From Acidovorax sp. KKS102 (lineage in GTDB: Bacteria > Pseudomonadota > Gammaproteobacteria > Burkholderiales > Burkholderiaceae_C): a stretch of DNA of 64,000 nucleotides. Under the pieces are notes generated by a model. That model ran no database searches and was not told where the DNA came from. It saw nothing but the letters and a program-made list of their open reading frames with translations. The stretch lies in the NCBI RefSeq assembly GCF_000302535.1, contig NC_018708.1, positions 2,356,001-2,420,000 of the forward strand. Direction: 5' to 3'. Position 1 is the first letter of the stretch. Each line of letters opens with the position of its first letter. Made by a program: the position numbers and the translations under genes. Below, in pieces: positions 46,461 through 55,618 of this stretch.

Positions 46461-47572
46461 GCAACATCCCAGGAATCAAAACGCTGCGCGGCGTAGGGCA
46501 TGGGGTCGATGGGCGGGGTGCTGCCGGTGATCTGCGCGGCCAGCAGCTGTGCGGTGGCGGGGGCCGTGGTCACACCCAGCCCCTCATGCCCCACGGCCAG
46601 CCACAGGTGGGGGTGAACAGGGAGGGGGCCGATGATGGGCAGGCTGTCGGGCGTCGCGGCGCGAAAACCCGTCCAGGTGCGGATCGCGTTCAGGTCCGCT
46701 AGGCCGGGCAGGTACGTCAGCGCCCGCTGCAGCATGCGTGCGAGCACGGTGTTGTTGACGGCCGGGTCGGTGGTGTCGAACTCGCGCGACGAGCCGATCA
46801 GCAACTGCCCGGTGGGCCGGGGCTGCACGTTGAAGGCCACCGAAGTGCCATCGCTGTGGTGGGCGCTGGTGATGTAGCCCAGCTCGACCAGCTGGTGGTG
46901 CACGGTGCCGGGGTAGCGGTCTGTGATGACGAGGTGGCCCTTTTTGGGGCGCAGCGGCAGGCCGGGGCACAGCTGCGGGGCCTGGATGCCGCTGGTCAGC
47001 ACGATGGCGCCCGCGCTGCGCTGACTGCCGTCGCGCAGGGTGACGGTGTGGCCGTCGATCTGCGCGGCTTCGGCCTGTTCAAAAACCACGGATCCATGCG
47101 CTGCAGCCTGGGCCACCAGCCACTGGGCGGCACGCGGGGCATAAACCACGCTGTCGCCATTCACCTTCAGCGCGCCCGCCAGGCCGCGGCGCAGCGCAGG
47201 TTCTGCGCGGGCGAGGGCTACGGCATCCAGCATCTCGCAGGCCACGCCTTGGGCTTGCAAGGTGGCGCGCTTGGCGTGCGCAGCCAGCAGCTCTTCCTCG
47301 TTGGCAGCCAGCCAGAGCGTGCCGCAGGCGGTGAAGGCGCAGCCAGCATCCATCTGCGGTGCCAATGCGTGCCAGAGGTCGAGCGACGATTTGCTCAGCG
47401 CCAGCTCAGCCGGGTTGTCATCCATCACCACCAGATGGCCCATGCCTGCCGCCGTGGCACCGCCCAGGCGCGCATCAATGATCCGCACCGACAGCCCGGC
47501 CTGCACGAGCGAATGGGCACAGGCCGCGCCGACGATGCCAGCGCCGATCACAAGGACGTCGGTGGTTTGCAT
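46457..47572 (-). CDS. D-hydroxyproline dehydrogenase, FAD oxidase subunit (DAO family)
   Basis: A 371-residue FAD-dependent oxidoreductase of the D-amino-acid oxidase fold. The nucleotide-binding motif is VIGAGIVGAACAHSLVQAG at residues 7-25. Other DAO-family features are GGATAAGMGHLVVMD, SGIQAPQLCPGLPLRPKKGH, and the C-terminal TGFRAATPDSLPIIGP followed by GHEGLGVTTAPATAQLLAAQ. It is the HcnC-like catalytic subunit that takes electrons from the D-imino acid. It starts 28 bp after the epimerase stop. Confidence 0.88.
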   Translation of the reverse strand: MQTTDVLVIGAGIVGAACAHSLVQAGLSVRIIDARLGGATAAGMGHLVVMDDNPAELALSKSSLDLWHALAPQMDAGCAFTACGTLWLAANEEELLAAHAKRATLQAQGVACEMLDAVALARAEPALRRGLAGALKVNGDSVVYAPRAAQWLVAQAAAHGSVVFEQAEAAQIDGHTVTLRDGSQRSAGAIVLTSGIQAPQLCPGLPLRPKKGHLVITDRYPGTVHHQLVELGYITSAHHSDGTSVAFNVQPRPTGQLLIGSSREFDTTDPAVNNTVLARMLQRALTYLPGLADLNAIRTWTGFRAATPDSLPIIGPLPVHPHLWLAVGHEGLGVTTAPATAQLLAAQITGSTPPIDPMPYAAQRFDSWDVA

Positions 47573-47599
47573 GGGGCCTGTGCTGTGGGAGAAGGCGGT

Positions 47600-48547
47600 T
47601 TACAGCCGGATGCCCCAGCCGAAGGGGTCCGTGTCGTCGATCAGCAGGGTCGCTTCGGCACTCATGTAGGCACGGCCACGCAAGGTGGGGATGAGCTTGC
47701 CACCGTCCTGCAGCGTGTAGCTTGCCTCGAACTGGCTGCCGATGATGCTGGCCTGGCGCCACACCTGACCCGGCTGGAGCTTGCCATCGGCGGCCAGGCA
47801 GGCAATTTTGGCGCTGGTACCGGTGCCGCAGGGCGAGCGGTCGTAGGCTTTGCCGGGGCACAGCACGTAGTTGCGGCTGTCCGCGGGATCATCGGTGCTG
47901 TCGTCGTCAGCAAATAGTTCGATGTGGTCGATCTCGCCACCGTTGTCGCCGCGAATGCCCTGGTCCTTCAGGGCCTGCTGCACGGCGCAGGTGTAGTGCA
48001 TCAGTGCCTCCAGGTTGTCGCTCGCCACGCGCTGGCCGTGGTCCGAGATCAAAAAGAACCAGTTGCCACCCCAGGCCACATCGCCCACCACGCGGCCGTA
48101 GCCGGGCACATCCACCGCCAGCTGGTGGTGCAGGCGGTAGGCGGGCACATTGCGCACGCTCACCGATCCATCGGCGTGCAAGGTCGTGGTGACGGTGCCC
48201 ACCGGCGTTTCGATGCGGTGATCGCCAGGCTGGATGCGGCCCATGTGGGCCAGCGATGCGATCAGGCCAATCGTGCCGTGGCCACACATGCCCAGGTAGC
48301 CGCTGTTGTTGAAGAAGATCACGCCCGCCGCGTTGGCGGGGTCTTGCGGTGCGCAGAGCAGCGCGCCCACCACCACGTCGCTACCGCGCGGCTCCAGCAC
48401 GGTGGCGGCGCGCCAGGCATCGTGCTCGCGTGCCAGCCGCTCGCGCCGCTCGGCCATGGTGCCAGTGCCCAGGTCCGGAAATCCGCCAATGACAAGCCGG
48501 GTGGGCTCACCGCCGGTATGGGAGTCGATCACTTGGATGTGTTGCAT
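47600..48547 (-). CDS. 4-hydroxyproline epimerase (proline racemase superfamily)
   Basis: A 315-residue PLP-independent epimerase (EC 5.1.1.8). Both catalytic residues of the epimerase are cysteines: Cys88 in MCGHGTIG and Cys240 in [10 protein letters not shown]. Dehydratase members of the superfamily would have Thr or Ser at one position. Further family features are [13 protein letters not shown] at the N-terminus, [13 protein letters not shown] near 160, and the C-terminal [19 protein letters not shown]. It converts trans-4-hydroxy-L-proline to cis-4-hydroxy-D-proline, the first step of the pathway encoded here. Confidence 0.93.
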   Translation of the reverse strand: MQHIQVIDSHTGGEPTRLVIGGFPDLGTGTMAERRERLAREHDAWRAATVLEPRGSDVVVGALLCAPQDPANAAGVIFFNNSGYLGMCGHGTIGLIASLAHMGRIQPGDHRIETPVGTVTTTLHADGSVSVRNVPAYRLHHQLAVDVPGYGRVVGDVAWGGNWFFLISDHGQRVASDNLEALMHYTCAVQQALKDQGIRGDNGGEIDHIELFADDDSTDDPADSRNYVLCPGKAYDRSPCGTGTSAKIACLAADGKLQPGQVWRQASIIGSQFEASYTLQDGGKLIPTLRGRAYMSAEATLLIDDTDPFGWGIRL

Positions 48548-48583
48548 GGTGCTGTGGTCGTGGTGGGGCAGTGGCTTAGTGTC

Positions 48584-49501
48584 TCAGGCCACAGACTGGT
48601 ACTGGGTCGGGCGGGTTTCGAGCGCTTTGCGCACCACGCGCTCGACAAACGCCCGCTCTTCACCCACCAGCGGCAGGCGGGGGCGGCGCATGTGCTCGGT
48701 GCCCACACCCACCAGCACGTCGATGAGCTTGAGGTTCTGCACCAGCTTGTTCGATACATCGAGGTGCAGCATGGGCGTCATCCATTGGTACAGCGGCAGG
48801 GCTTCAGCAAATTTGCCCGCCTTCATCAGCTCGTACAGCGCCACCGTTTCGCGCGGGAAGGCGCAGCCCACGCCGGCCAGCAGGCCGTCGCAGCCCAGGG
48901 CCAGGCCTTCGTAGGCCAGGTCGTCCACGCCCAGGAAGAGCTGGTAGCGGTTGCCCACGGTGTTGCGCAGGTCGGTGATGCGGCGGATGTCGCCTGTGCT
49001 TTCCTTGATGGCGGCAATCCATTCGCAGTCGGCCAGCTCCAGCATGTGCTCGGGCGTCAGGTCCACGCGGTAGGCGACGGGGTTGTTGTAGACCATGAGC
49101 GGGCGCTGGGCGGCATGGGCCATGGCCCGGACGTTGGCCATGGCCTCGCGGGCGTCGGCCACGTAGATCACCGAGGGCATGACCATGTAGCCCGCCACAC
49201 CCAGCCGATTGCCTCCGTCGATGTAGCGCAGGGCCTCGCGGGTGCTGGTCTCGGACACATTGGCCAGCACGGGCACGCGGCCGTCGGCTGCTTCCAGGGC
49301 AATTTTGGCGACCTGGAGCTTTTCTTCCAGCGTGAGGGTGCTGGCCTCGCCCAGCGAGCCGCAGGTGACCAGCCCGTGAATGCCGTTACGGATCTGGAAG
49401 TCGATGTGCCGTGCCGTGCCTTCGGCGTCGATGGACTCGTCGGCATGGAACTTGGTGGTGACGGCGGGGAAGATGCCTTGCCAGCGGGGTTGTGGGTTCA
49501 C
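48584..49501 (-). CDS. DapA-family 1-pyrroline-4-hydroxy-2-carboxylate deaminase
   Basis: A 305-residue TIM-barrel aldolase/deaminase of the dihydrodipicolinate synthase family. The Schiff-base Lys is Lys166 (WIAAIKESTGD), the Tyr is Tyr138 in PLMVYNNPVAYRVDL, and the N-terminal motif is LVTCGSLGEASTLTLEE (T-C-G-S-x-G-E). In the context of an epimerase and D-hydroxyproline dehydrogenase it should deaminate Pyr4H2C to 2-oxoglutarate semialdehyde (EC 3.5.4.22) rather than make lysine precursors. It is the first gene of the operon; the upstream region carries AT-rich palindromes and diverges from alaS. Confidence 0.88.
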   Translation of the reverse strand: MNPQPRWQGIFPAVTTKFHADESIDAEGTARHIDFQIRNGIHGLVTCGSLGEASTLTLEEKLQVAKIALEAADGRVPVLANVSETSTREALRYIDGGNRLGVAGYMVMPSVIYVADAREAMANVRAMAHAAQRPLMVYNNPVAYRVDLTPEHMLELADCEWIAAIKESTGDIRRITDLRNTVGNRYQLFLGVDDLAYEGLALGCDGLLAGVGCAFPRETVALYELMKAGKFAEALPLYQWMTPMLHLDVSNKLVQNLKLIDVLVGVGTEHMRRPRLPLVGEERAFVERVVRKALETRPTQYQSVA

Positions 49502-49536
49502 AGGGGGCTCCTTGGGTGCGTTGGGCGATGAAGTTA

Positions 49537-49557
49537 TTAATATATTAACAAGATATC
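49537..49557. promoter_or_regulatory. AT-rich palindrome in the hydroxyproline operon promoter region
   Basis: TTAATATATTAA (49537-49548) is a perfect 12-bp palindrome, followed three bases later by GATATC (49552-49557). It lies 36 bp upstream of the first operon gene. The surrounding AT-rich patch stands out from the GC-rich background, as at 44738. It may be the GntR/FCD operator or overlap the promoter. Confidence 0.45.
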
Positions 49558-49791
49558 AAAAGCGCGCAAGCGAATTTTCGAGCGCGGGCCATTGGTCGCT
49601 GGGCGAATTGGAGGCGAGGGGCAGGCATGGAACCTGCAAATCCTGTGCCGCCCTTTGCTGTCGCACCGCTGCCACGGGCGCCAGGGCTGCAAACCTATAA
49701 TGAAAGGTTGGTCCCCATAGGGGCAGCGACAGGCAGCGCACAGGCGCGGGTCCTGCGGTCTGCCTGCTCCGTGCAACCACTCCACAACACC

Positions 49792-52419
49792 ATGAGCACT
49801 CCCACTTTTTCTGTCGCTGACATCCGCAAGTCCTTCCTGGACTTCTTCGTCTCCAAGGGCCACACCGTTGTGGCGTCCAGCCCCCTGGTGCCTGGCAACG
49901 ACCCCACGCTGATGTTCACCAACTCGGGCATGGTGCAGTTCAAGGACGTGTTCCTGGGCACCGACAAGCGCCCTTACAACCGGGCGGTGTCCGTACAGGC
50001 CTGCCTGCGTGCCGGCGGCAAGCACAACGACCTGGAGAACGTGGGCTACACCGCGCGCCACCACACCTTCTTTGAAATGCTGGGCAACTGGTCGTTTGGC
50101 GACTACTTCAAGCGCGAGTCGCTCAAGTGGGCGTGGGAACTGCTCACCACCGTCTACAAGCTGCCGCCCGAGCGCCTGCTGGCCACGGTCTACCAAGAGG
50201 ACGACGAGGCCTATGACATCTGGACCAAGGAAATCGGCCTGCCGCCCGAGCGTGTGATCCGCATCGGCGACAACAAGGGCGGTCGCTACAAGTCCGACAA
50301 CTTCTGGATGATGGCCGACACCGGCCCGTGCGGCCCTTGCAGCGAAATCTTCTACGACCACGGCCCTGAGATCCCTGGCGGCCCTCCAGGCAGCCCCGAC
50401 GAAGACGGCGACCGTTTCATCGAGATCTGGAACAACGTGTTCATGCAGTTCAACATGGACGAAACCGGTGCTGTCACCCCGCTGCCCGCTCCCTGTGTGG
50501 ACACCGGCATGGGCCTGGAACGCCTCGCCGCCATCCTGCAGCACGTGCACAGCAACTACGAGATCGACCTGTTCGACCAGCTCATCCAGGCCGCAGGCCG
50601 CGAAACCGGCGTGACCGACCTCAACAACAAGAGCCTGCGCGTGATTGCCGACCACATCCGCGCGACCGCTTTCCTGGTGAGTGATGGCGTGATCCCCAGC
50701 AACGAAGGCCGTGGCTACGTGCAGCGCCGCATCGTGCGCCGCGCCATCCGCCACGGCTACAAGCTGGGCAAGAAGACGCCGTTCTTCCACAAGCTGGTGG
50801 CCGACCTGGTGCGCCTGATGGGCGATGCCTACCCATCGCTGCGCGAGCAGGAGCAGCGCATCACCGACGTGCTCAAGACCGAAGAAGAGCGTTTCTTTGA
50901 GACGCTGGCCAACGGCATGGAAATTCTGGACGCCGCGCTGGATGGCGGCGCCAAGGTGCTACCGGGCGACGTGGCCTTCAAGCTGCACGACACCTACGGC
51001 TTCCCGCTCGACCTGACCAACGACGTGTGCCGCGAGCGCGACGTGGAAGTGGACGAGGCTGGCTTCAAGACCGCCATGGAAAAGCAGAAGGCCCAGGCAC
51101 GTGCTGCTGGCAAGTTCAAGATGGACAAGGCGCTGGAGTACACCGGTGCCGCCAACCAGTTCACCGGTTACGAGCACCTAGCTGAGACTGCAAAAATCGT
51201 AGCTATCTACGTAGACGGGACAAGCGCTGCAGCCCTGAAAGCGGGTCAAAACGGCGTGGTGGTGCTGGACACGACTCCGTTCTACGCCGAAAGCGGCGGC
51301 CAGGTGGGCGACGAGGGTGTGATCACCAGCGGCTCCGCCCGCTTTGCGGTGGGCGACACGCTCAAGATCAAGGCCGATGTGTACGGCCACCACGGCACCC
51401 TGGAAGAGGGCACGCTGAACGTGGGCGACACGGTACAGGCCCAGGTGAACACGGCCGTGCGCGCCGCCACCATGCGCAACCACTCGGTCACGCACATCAT
51501 GCACAAGGCCCTGCGCGAAGTGCTGGGCAGCCACGTGCAGCAAAAGGGCAGCTTGGTCAATGCCGACCGCACCCGTTTCGACTTTGCCCACAACGCACCC
51601 GTGACCGCCGCCGAGATCCGTGAGATCGAGCGCCGCGTGAACGAAGAAATCCTGGCCAACACGGCCACCGACGCGCGCGTGATGGACATCGAATCGGCCC
51701 AGAAGACCGGCGCCATGATGCTGTTCAGCGAAAAGTACGGCGAAACCGTGCGCGTGCTCGACATCGGTACCAGCCGCGAACTGTGCGGCGGCACCCACGT
51801 GCAGCGCACGGGCGACATTGGCCTGTTCAAGGTGGTGGGCGAAGGCGGCGTGGCCGCAGGCGTGCGCCGTATCGAAGCGGTGACGGGCGCCAACGCGCTG
51901 GCCTATCTGCAGAACCTGGAAGACACCGTGAACCAGGCCGCCAGCACCCTCAAGGCGCCGGTGGCCGAGCTCAATGGCCGCATCAGCCAGGCGCTGGACA
52001 ATGCGCGCGCTCTGGAGAAGGAAGTCGCTGCGCTCAAGGGCAAGCTGGCCTCTAGCCAGGGCGACGAGCTGGTGAACCAGGCGGTGGAAGTCAAGGGCCT
52101 GAAGGTGTTGGCTGCCGCGCTGCCCGGTGCCGACGCCAAGACCCTGCGCGACACCATGGACAAGCTCAAGGACAAGCTCAAGACCGCTGCCATCGTGCTG
52201 GCCGCTGTGGACGGCGACAAGGTGCAGATTGCTGCGGGCGTGACGGCCGACAGCGTGGGCAAGCTCAAGGCCGGTGAGCTGGTCAACTTTGTGGCCCAAC
52301 AAGTGGGCGGCAAGGGCGGCGGCAAGCCCGACATGGCCATGGCTGGCGGCACCGACGCGGCCAAGCTGCCTGCAGCGCTGGCCTCGGTGACGGGCTGGGT
52401 CACGCAGCAACTGGGCTGA
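49792..52419 (+). CDS. alaS: Alanyl-tRNA synthetase
   Basis: Class II aminoacyl-tRNA synthetase (EC 6.1.1.7), 875 residues, almost exactly the E. coli length. The start at 49792 gives [20 protein letters not shown]; the frame upstream is not conserved. Catalytic-domain motifs include [20 protein letters not shown] and [20 protein letters not shown]. The editing domain has the zinc motif [17 protein letters not shown] (HxxxH, about residue 563-567) with [15 protein letters not shown] (Cys and His). The C-terminal oligomerisation/C-Ala domain follows a coiled coil. A segment at 51191-51240 carries a genome-typical dispersed repeat in frame. Monocistronic. Confidence 0.97.
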   Translation: MSTPTFSVADIRKSFLDFFVSKGHTVVASSPLVPGNDPTLMFTNSGMVQFKDVFLGTDKRPYNRAVSVQACLRAGGKHNDLENVGYTARHHTFFEMLGNWSFGDYFKRESLKWAWELLTTVYKLPPERLLATVYQEDDEAYDIWTKEIGLPPERVIRIGDNKGGRYKSDNFWMMADTGPCGPCSEIFYDHGPEIPGGPPGSPDEDGDRFIEIWNNVFMQFNMDETGAVTPLPAPCVDTGMGLERLAAILQHVHSNYEIDLFDQLIQAAGRETGVTDLNNKSLRVIADHIRATAFLVSDGVIPSNEGRGYVQRRIVRRAIRHGYKLGKKTPFFHKLVADLVRLMGDAYPSLREQEQRITDVLKTEEERFFETLANGMEILDAALDGGAKVLPGDVAFKLHDTYGFPLDLTNDVCRERDVEVDEAGFKTAMEKQKAQARAAGKFKMDKALEYTGAANQFTGYEHLAETAKIVAIYVDGTSAAALKAGQNGVVVLDTTPFYAESGGQVGDEGVITSGSARFAVGDTLKIKADVYGHHGTLEEGTLNVGDTVQAQVNTAVRAATMRNHSVTHIMHKALREVLGSHVQQKGSLVNADRTRFDFAHNAPVTAAEIREIERRVNEEILANTATDARVMDIESAQKTGAMMLFSEKYGETVRVLDIGTSRELCGGTHVQRTGDIGLFKVVGEGGVAAGVRRIEAVTGANALAYLQNLEDTVNQAASTLKAPVAELNGRISQALDNARALEKEVAALKGKLASSQGDELVNQAVEVKGLKVLAAALPGADAKTLRDTMDKLKDKLKTAAIVLAAVDGDKVQIAAGVTADSVGKLKAGELVNFVAQQVGGKGGGKPDMAMAGGTDAAKLPAALASVTGWVTQQLG
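51191..51240. repeat. Dispersed repeat lying in frame within alaS
   Basis: On the minus strand it reads GGGCTGCAGCGCTTGT, then a spacer and GATAGCTACGATTTTTG, the same plan as the intergenic copies. In alaS it encodes roughly [19 protein letters not shown], a variable loop before the conserved [11 protein letters not shown]. Total AlaRS length is unchanged from family norms, so it may have replaced rather than lengthened the loop. Confidence 0.45.
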
Positions 52420-52430
52420 TGTCCCGGGCC

Positions 52431-52474
52431 ACCACAGCGGCACCGGCCGCTGTGGTGTGGCAGCCATGGCTGCC
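52431..52474. terminator. Tandem hairpins after alaS
   Basis: An 11-bp stem ACCACAGCGGC/GCCGCTGTGGT with loop ACCG (52431-52456) is followed by the perfect 16-bp palindrome GGCAGCCATGGCTGCC (52459-52474) and AAAAAG. The first probably ends alaS transcription although the T-run is missing. The second would give a T-run only on the minus strand. Confidence 0.5.
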
Positions 52475-52520
52475 AAAAAGAGGGTGACGGAACGCGGGCT
52501 TTCACCCTAAAGTGCAGCGC

Positions 52521-55502
52521 ATGGACACCCTGCGCGACAGCCTCCAAGACCCGCCGCCGTCCGCTGTGCTGCGCGGCAATGGTGCTGCTTTGGCGGGCCA
52601 AGGCGGCCACCTGCCATGGTGGCGCCGTATCACCATCCCCTTTGAGGTCCTGATCGCCACCGTGGTGGTCACCGCCATGCTGTTGCTGACAGCGTTGTTG
52701 GTGTACCAGGTCAGCACCAGCGCGCGCCAGGCCATCATTGCGGCGTCGGACGAGAGCGCGCAGCGCATCAGCCAGTTGATCGCCGAACGGGTACACCGCA
52801 TCGTGGACCCGGCCGATGCCACCATCCGCCTGCTGGCGTTCGACCCGGTCGCCTCGGCGTCCACCCTGCCAGCACGGCTGCGGCGTCTGCCTGTGCTGGC
52901 GCGGCTGCTGGAGCAGAACCAGCTGCTGTCGGCAGTGTTCATCGGTTACCCGGACGGGCAGTTTCTGCTGGTGCGACCGGTGCGCAACGAGGCCTTGCGG
53001 GTGCGGCTGGATGCACCGCCCAAAACGGCGTACCTGGTGCAGTCCATGGCGCGGGAGCGCGGCTTGGCGGGCATGGTGGGGCGCTGGAGCTATTACGACG
53101 CGGACTTGCGGCTGATCGACTCCGCCGTCCGCCCGGAATACCGCTATGACCCCCGTACCCGTCCCTGGTATGCCGAGGCGCTGGAGCAGAACACCCAGAT
53201 CCTCACATCGCCCTATGTGTTCTTCACCACGCAGGAAGTCGGCATCACCCTGAGCCAGCCCAGCGAGGACGGGCGTGCGGTGATTGGCCTGGACGTGGCC
53301 CTGACCGACCTGGGGCATGAAATCAGTGGCCTGCGCCTGATGCCCCGCACCGAGATTGCGGTGGTGGACAAAGACCGCCGCGTGCTGGCCTACCCCGACA
53401 TGTCGCGCGTGCTGCTGCGCGATGGCAACACGCCCGGCCTTCGGCTGCGTGCGCTGGACGACCTGGGCGTGCCCAGCCTGCAAGCTCTGCAGGTGCTCGG
53501 CCTGAAAGATGGCGAGTCGCGCCGCCTGCAGGCCGATGGCGAGGAATGGCTGGGCCGCTCGCTGCCGCTGGCGTCGATGCGCTGGCAGGGGCTGCAGATT
53601 CTGATGGCGATTCCCACCAAGGAGCTGCTGGCCGACGTGAACAACAATTTGCGCCAGCAGGTGTGGCTGTCGGTGTCGCTCATCGGTCTGATGCTGCCGT
53701 TGGGCTGGCTCGCTGGCCGACGGGTGGGACGCAGCCTGTTCGGGCTGGCGTTGCAGGCCAGGGCGCTGGCGCGGTTTGATTTCCGGCGGCCCGAACGGCG
53801 GGTGTCGCCAGTGCGCGAGGTGCGCGACCTGGGGCAGGTGATGGACCGCATGTCCGACACCATCCAGGAGTTCCTGCACATCACCCACCACATCAGCGCC
53901 GAATCGCGCACTGACCTGATGCTGTCGAGTGTGCTGTACGAGCTGGTGCGCGCCACCAGTTGCACCGGCGGTGCGGTGTACCTGGTGGACCCGCAACGCA
54001 CCGGCTTGCTGCGCGCGGCCCGCCATTGCGAGGACCCGGAGCAGCAGTCCCGCTACCCCGAGCACCTGGCCATGGTGCATTTCATCAACCACACCGAGCC
54101 CCAGCCTGGTGACCAGCACGAAGACGACGATGACACCGAGCCCGCCCGCGTACTGCGCGTGCAGCTGCGCACCCGCGACGGGCAGCCCCTGGGCCTGCTG
54201 GTGCTGCGCTACATCGCAGACCAGACGCAGGACGACGCGCATTTCCGGGCCTTCGTCGAAAAGCTGTCGGGCACGCTATCTGTAGCCATTGAGACCCGCA
54301 GCCTGATCGAAGGCCAAAAGAAGCTGCTGGACGCCGTCATCCGCCTGCTGGCCGACGCCATCGACGCCAAGAGCCCCTACACCGGCGGCCACTGCGAGCG
54401 GGTGCCCGAGCTGGCCGAAGCACTCATGGACCGCATGTGTGCAGCCAAAGACGGCCCGTTTGCCCAGGTCACCATGACCGACGCCGAGCGCTACGAGTTC
54501 CGCCTGGGGGCCTGGCTGCACGACTGCGGCAAGGTCACCAGCCCGGAGCACATCATCGACAAGGCCACCAAGCTGGAAACGCTCTACAACCGCATTCATG
54601 AGGTGCGCATGCGCTTTGAGGTGTTGTGGCGGGACGCAGAGCTGGACTACTGGAAGCAGCATGTGTCGGGCGTGGACCCGGTGCGCCTGCAGCGCGAGCT
54701 GCTGCAACGGCGCGAACAGTTGCAGGACGACTTTGCCTTTGTGGCCCGCTGCAACGTCGGGGGTGAATTCATGGCCGAGGCGGACATCGCCCGCCTCAAG
54801 GCCATTGGCCGCCAGATCTGGCAGCGGCATTTTGACGACCGCCTGGGCCTGTCGGCGGCCGAGATGCTGCGGCTTTCGACCGTGCCGGTGCGCCCCTTGC
54901 CCGCCAACGAGCCGTTGCTGGCCGACCGGCCGGAGCACATCGTGTCCTGGGGCACCCGCAAGCCGCCGGTGGAGGCGGGCAACCCCGCCAACCGCTGGGG
55001 CTTCGACATGGTGCTGCCGCCGTACGAGGCGCACCTGGGTGAGCTGCACAACCTGTCCATACAGCGGGGCACGCTCACCGCCGAAGACCGCTTCAAGATC
55101 AACGACCACATCGTGCAGACCATCATCATGCTCAGTGGTCTGCCGTTTCCGCCGCACCTGGCGCGCGTGCCGGCGATTGCCGGGTCCCACCACGAAAAGC
55201 TGGACGGCACTGGCTATCCACGGCGCCTGAAGGCGCCAGAGCTGACCTTGGCCGACCGTGTGATGACCCTGGCCGATATCTTTGAGGCGCTGACTGCGGC
55301 CGACCGGCCCTACAAGCCACCCAAGACGCTGTCCGAGTCGCTCAAGATCATGACCCACATGGTGCGCGAGCGGCACATCGATGCCGAGGTGTTCCGCTTC
55401 TTCCTGACCAGTGGTGTGTGGCGTGACTACGCAGAGCGCTTCCTGACGCCTGCGCAGCGCGATGAGGTGAATGTGGAGGCGATCCTTGCATCGCTGGGCT
55501 GA
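52521..55502 (+). CDS. Membrane-bound HD-GYP phosphodiesterase with Cache, HAMP and GAF domains
   Basis: A 993-residue signalling protein from ATG 52521 (a GTG at 52512 is possible). An N-terminal membrane helix (VLIATVVVTAMLLLTALLVY, about 45-64), a periplasmic double-Cache sensor (to about 360, with YRYDPRTRPWYAEA), a second helix (VWLSVSLIGLMLPLGWLAG), HAMP, a GAF domain (about 450-590), then the HD-GYP domain. The HD motif is HDCGK (about 668) and the GYP motif HHEKLDGTGYP (about 890). These should hydrolyse cyclic-di-GMP. Between them lies an insertion far longer than in RpfG, helical and Arg/Glu-rich. It faces a diguanylate cyclase gene. Confidence 0.9.
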   Translation: MDTLRDSLQDPPPSAVLRGNGAALAGQGGHLPWWRRITIPFEVLIATVVVTAMLLLTALLVYQVSTSARQAIIAASDESAQRISQLIAERVHRIVDPADATIRLLAFDPVASASTLPARLRRLPVLARLLEQNQLLSAVFIGYPDGQFLLVRPVRNEALRVRLDAPPKTAYLVQSMARERGLAGMVGRWSYYDADLRLIDSAVRPEYRYDPRTRPWYAEALEQNTQILTSPYVFFTTQEVGITLSQPSEDGRAVIGLDVALTDLGHEISGLRLMPRTEIAVVDKDRRVLAYPDMSRVLLRDGNTPGLRLRALDDLGVPSLQALQVLGLKDGESRRLQADGEEWLGRSLPLASMRWQGLQILMAIPTKELLADVNNNLRQQVWLSVSLIGLMLPLGWLAGRRVGRSLFGLALQARALARFDFRRPERRVSPVREVRDLGQVMDRMSDTIQEFLHITHHISAESRTDLMLSSVLYELVRATSCTGGAVYLVDPQRTGLLRAARHCEDPEQQSRYPEHLAMVHFINHTEPQPGDQHEDDDDTEPARVLRVQLRTRDGQPLGLLVLRYIADQTQDDAHFRAFVEKLSGTLSVAIETRSLIEGQKKLLDAVIRLLADAIDAKSPYTGGHCERVPELAEALMDRMCAAKDGPFAQVTMTDAERYEFRLGAWLHDCGKVTSPEHIIDKATKLETLYNRIHEVRMRFEVLWRDAELDYWKQHVSGVDPVRLQRELLQRREQLQDDFAFVARCNVGGEFMAEADIARLKAIGRQIWQRHFDDRLGLSAAEMLRLSTVPVRPLPANEPLLADRPEHIVSWGTRKPPVEAGNPANRWGFDMVLPPYEAHLGELHNLSIQRGTLTAEDRFKINDHIVQTIIMLSGLPFPPHLARVPAIAGSHHEKLDGTGYPRRLKAPELTLADRVMTLADIFEALTAADRPYKPPKTLSESLKIMTHMVRERHIDAEVFRFFLTSGVWRDYAERFLTPAQRDEVNVEAILASLG

Positions 55503-55618
55503 CAGGGGGCACCGCACTGCGCACTGCACGGTGGCCGATGGAATCCGGCCTGGTCAGTACCCGCCTTTGGGTAGCGGTTCGTAGAAAGTGGTGGGGGGCT
55601 GCGGAGGGCGCAGCCCGC

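Noticed and set aside
51903..54242. A 779-codon minus-strand frame across alaS and the HD-GYP gene
   Set aside because: It crosses two real genes and their intergenic hairpins. Its composition (His/Gln/Arg-rich) is that of an antisense shadow.
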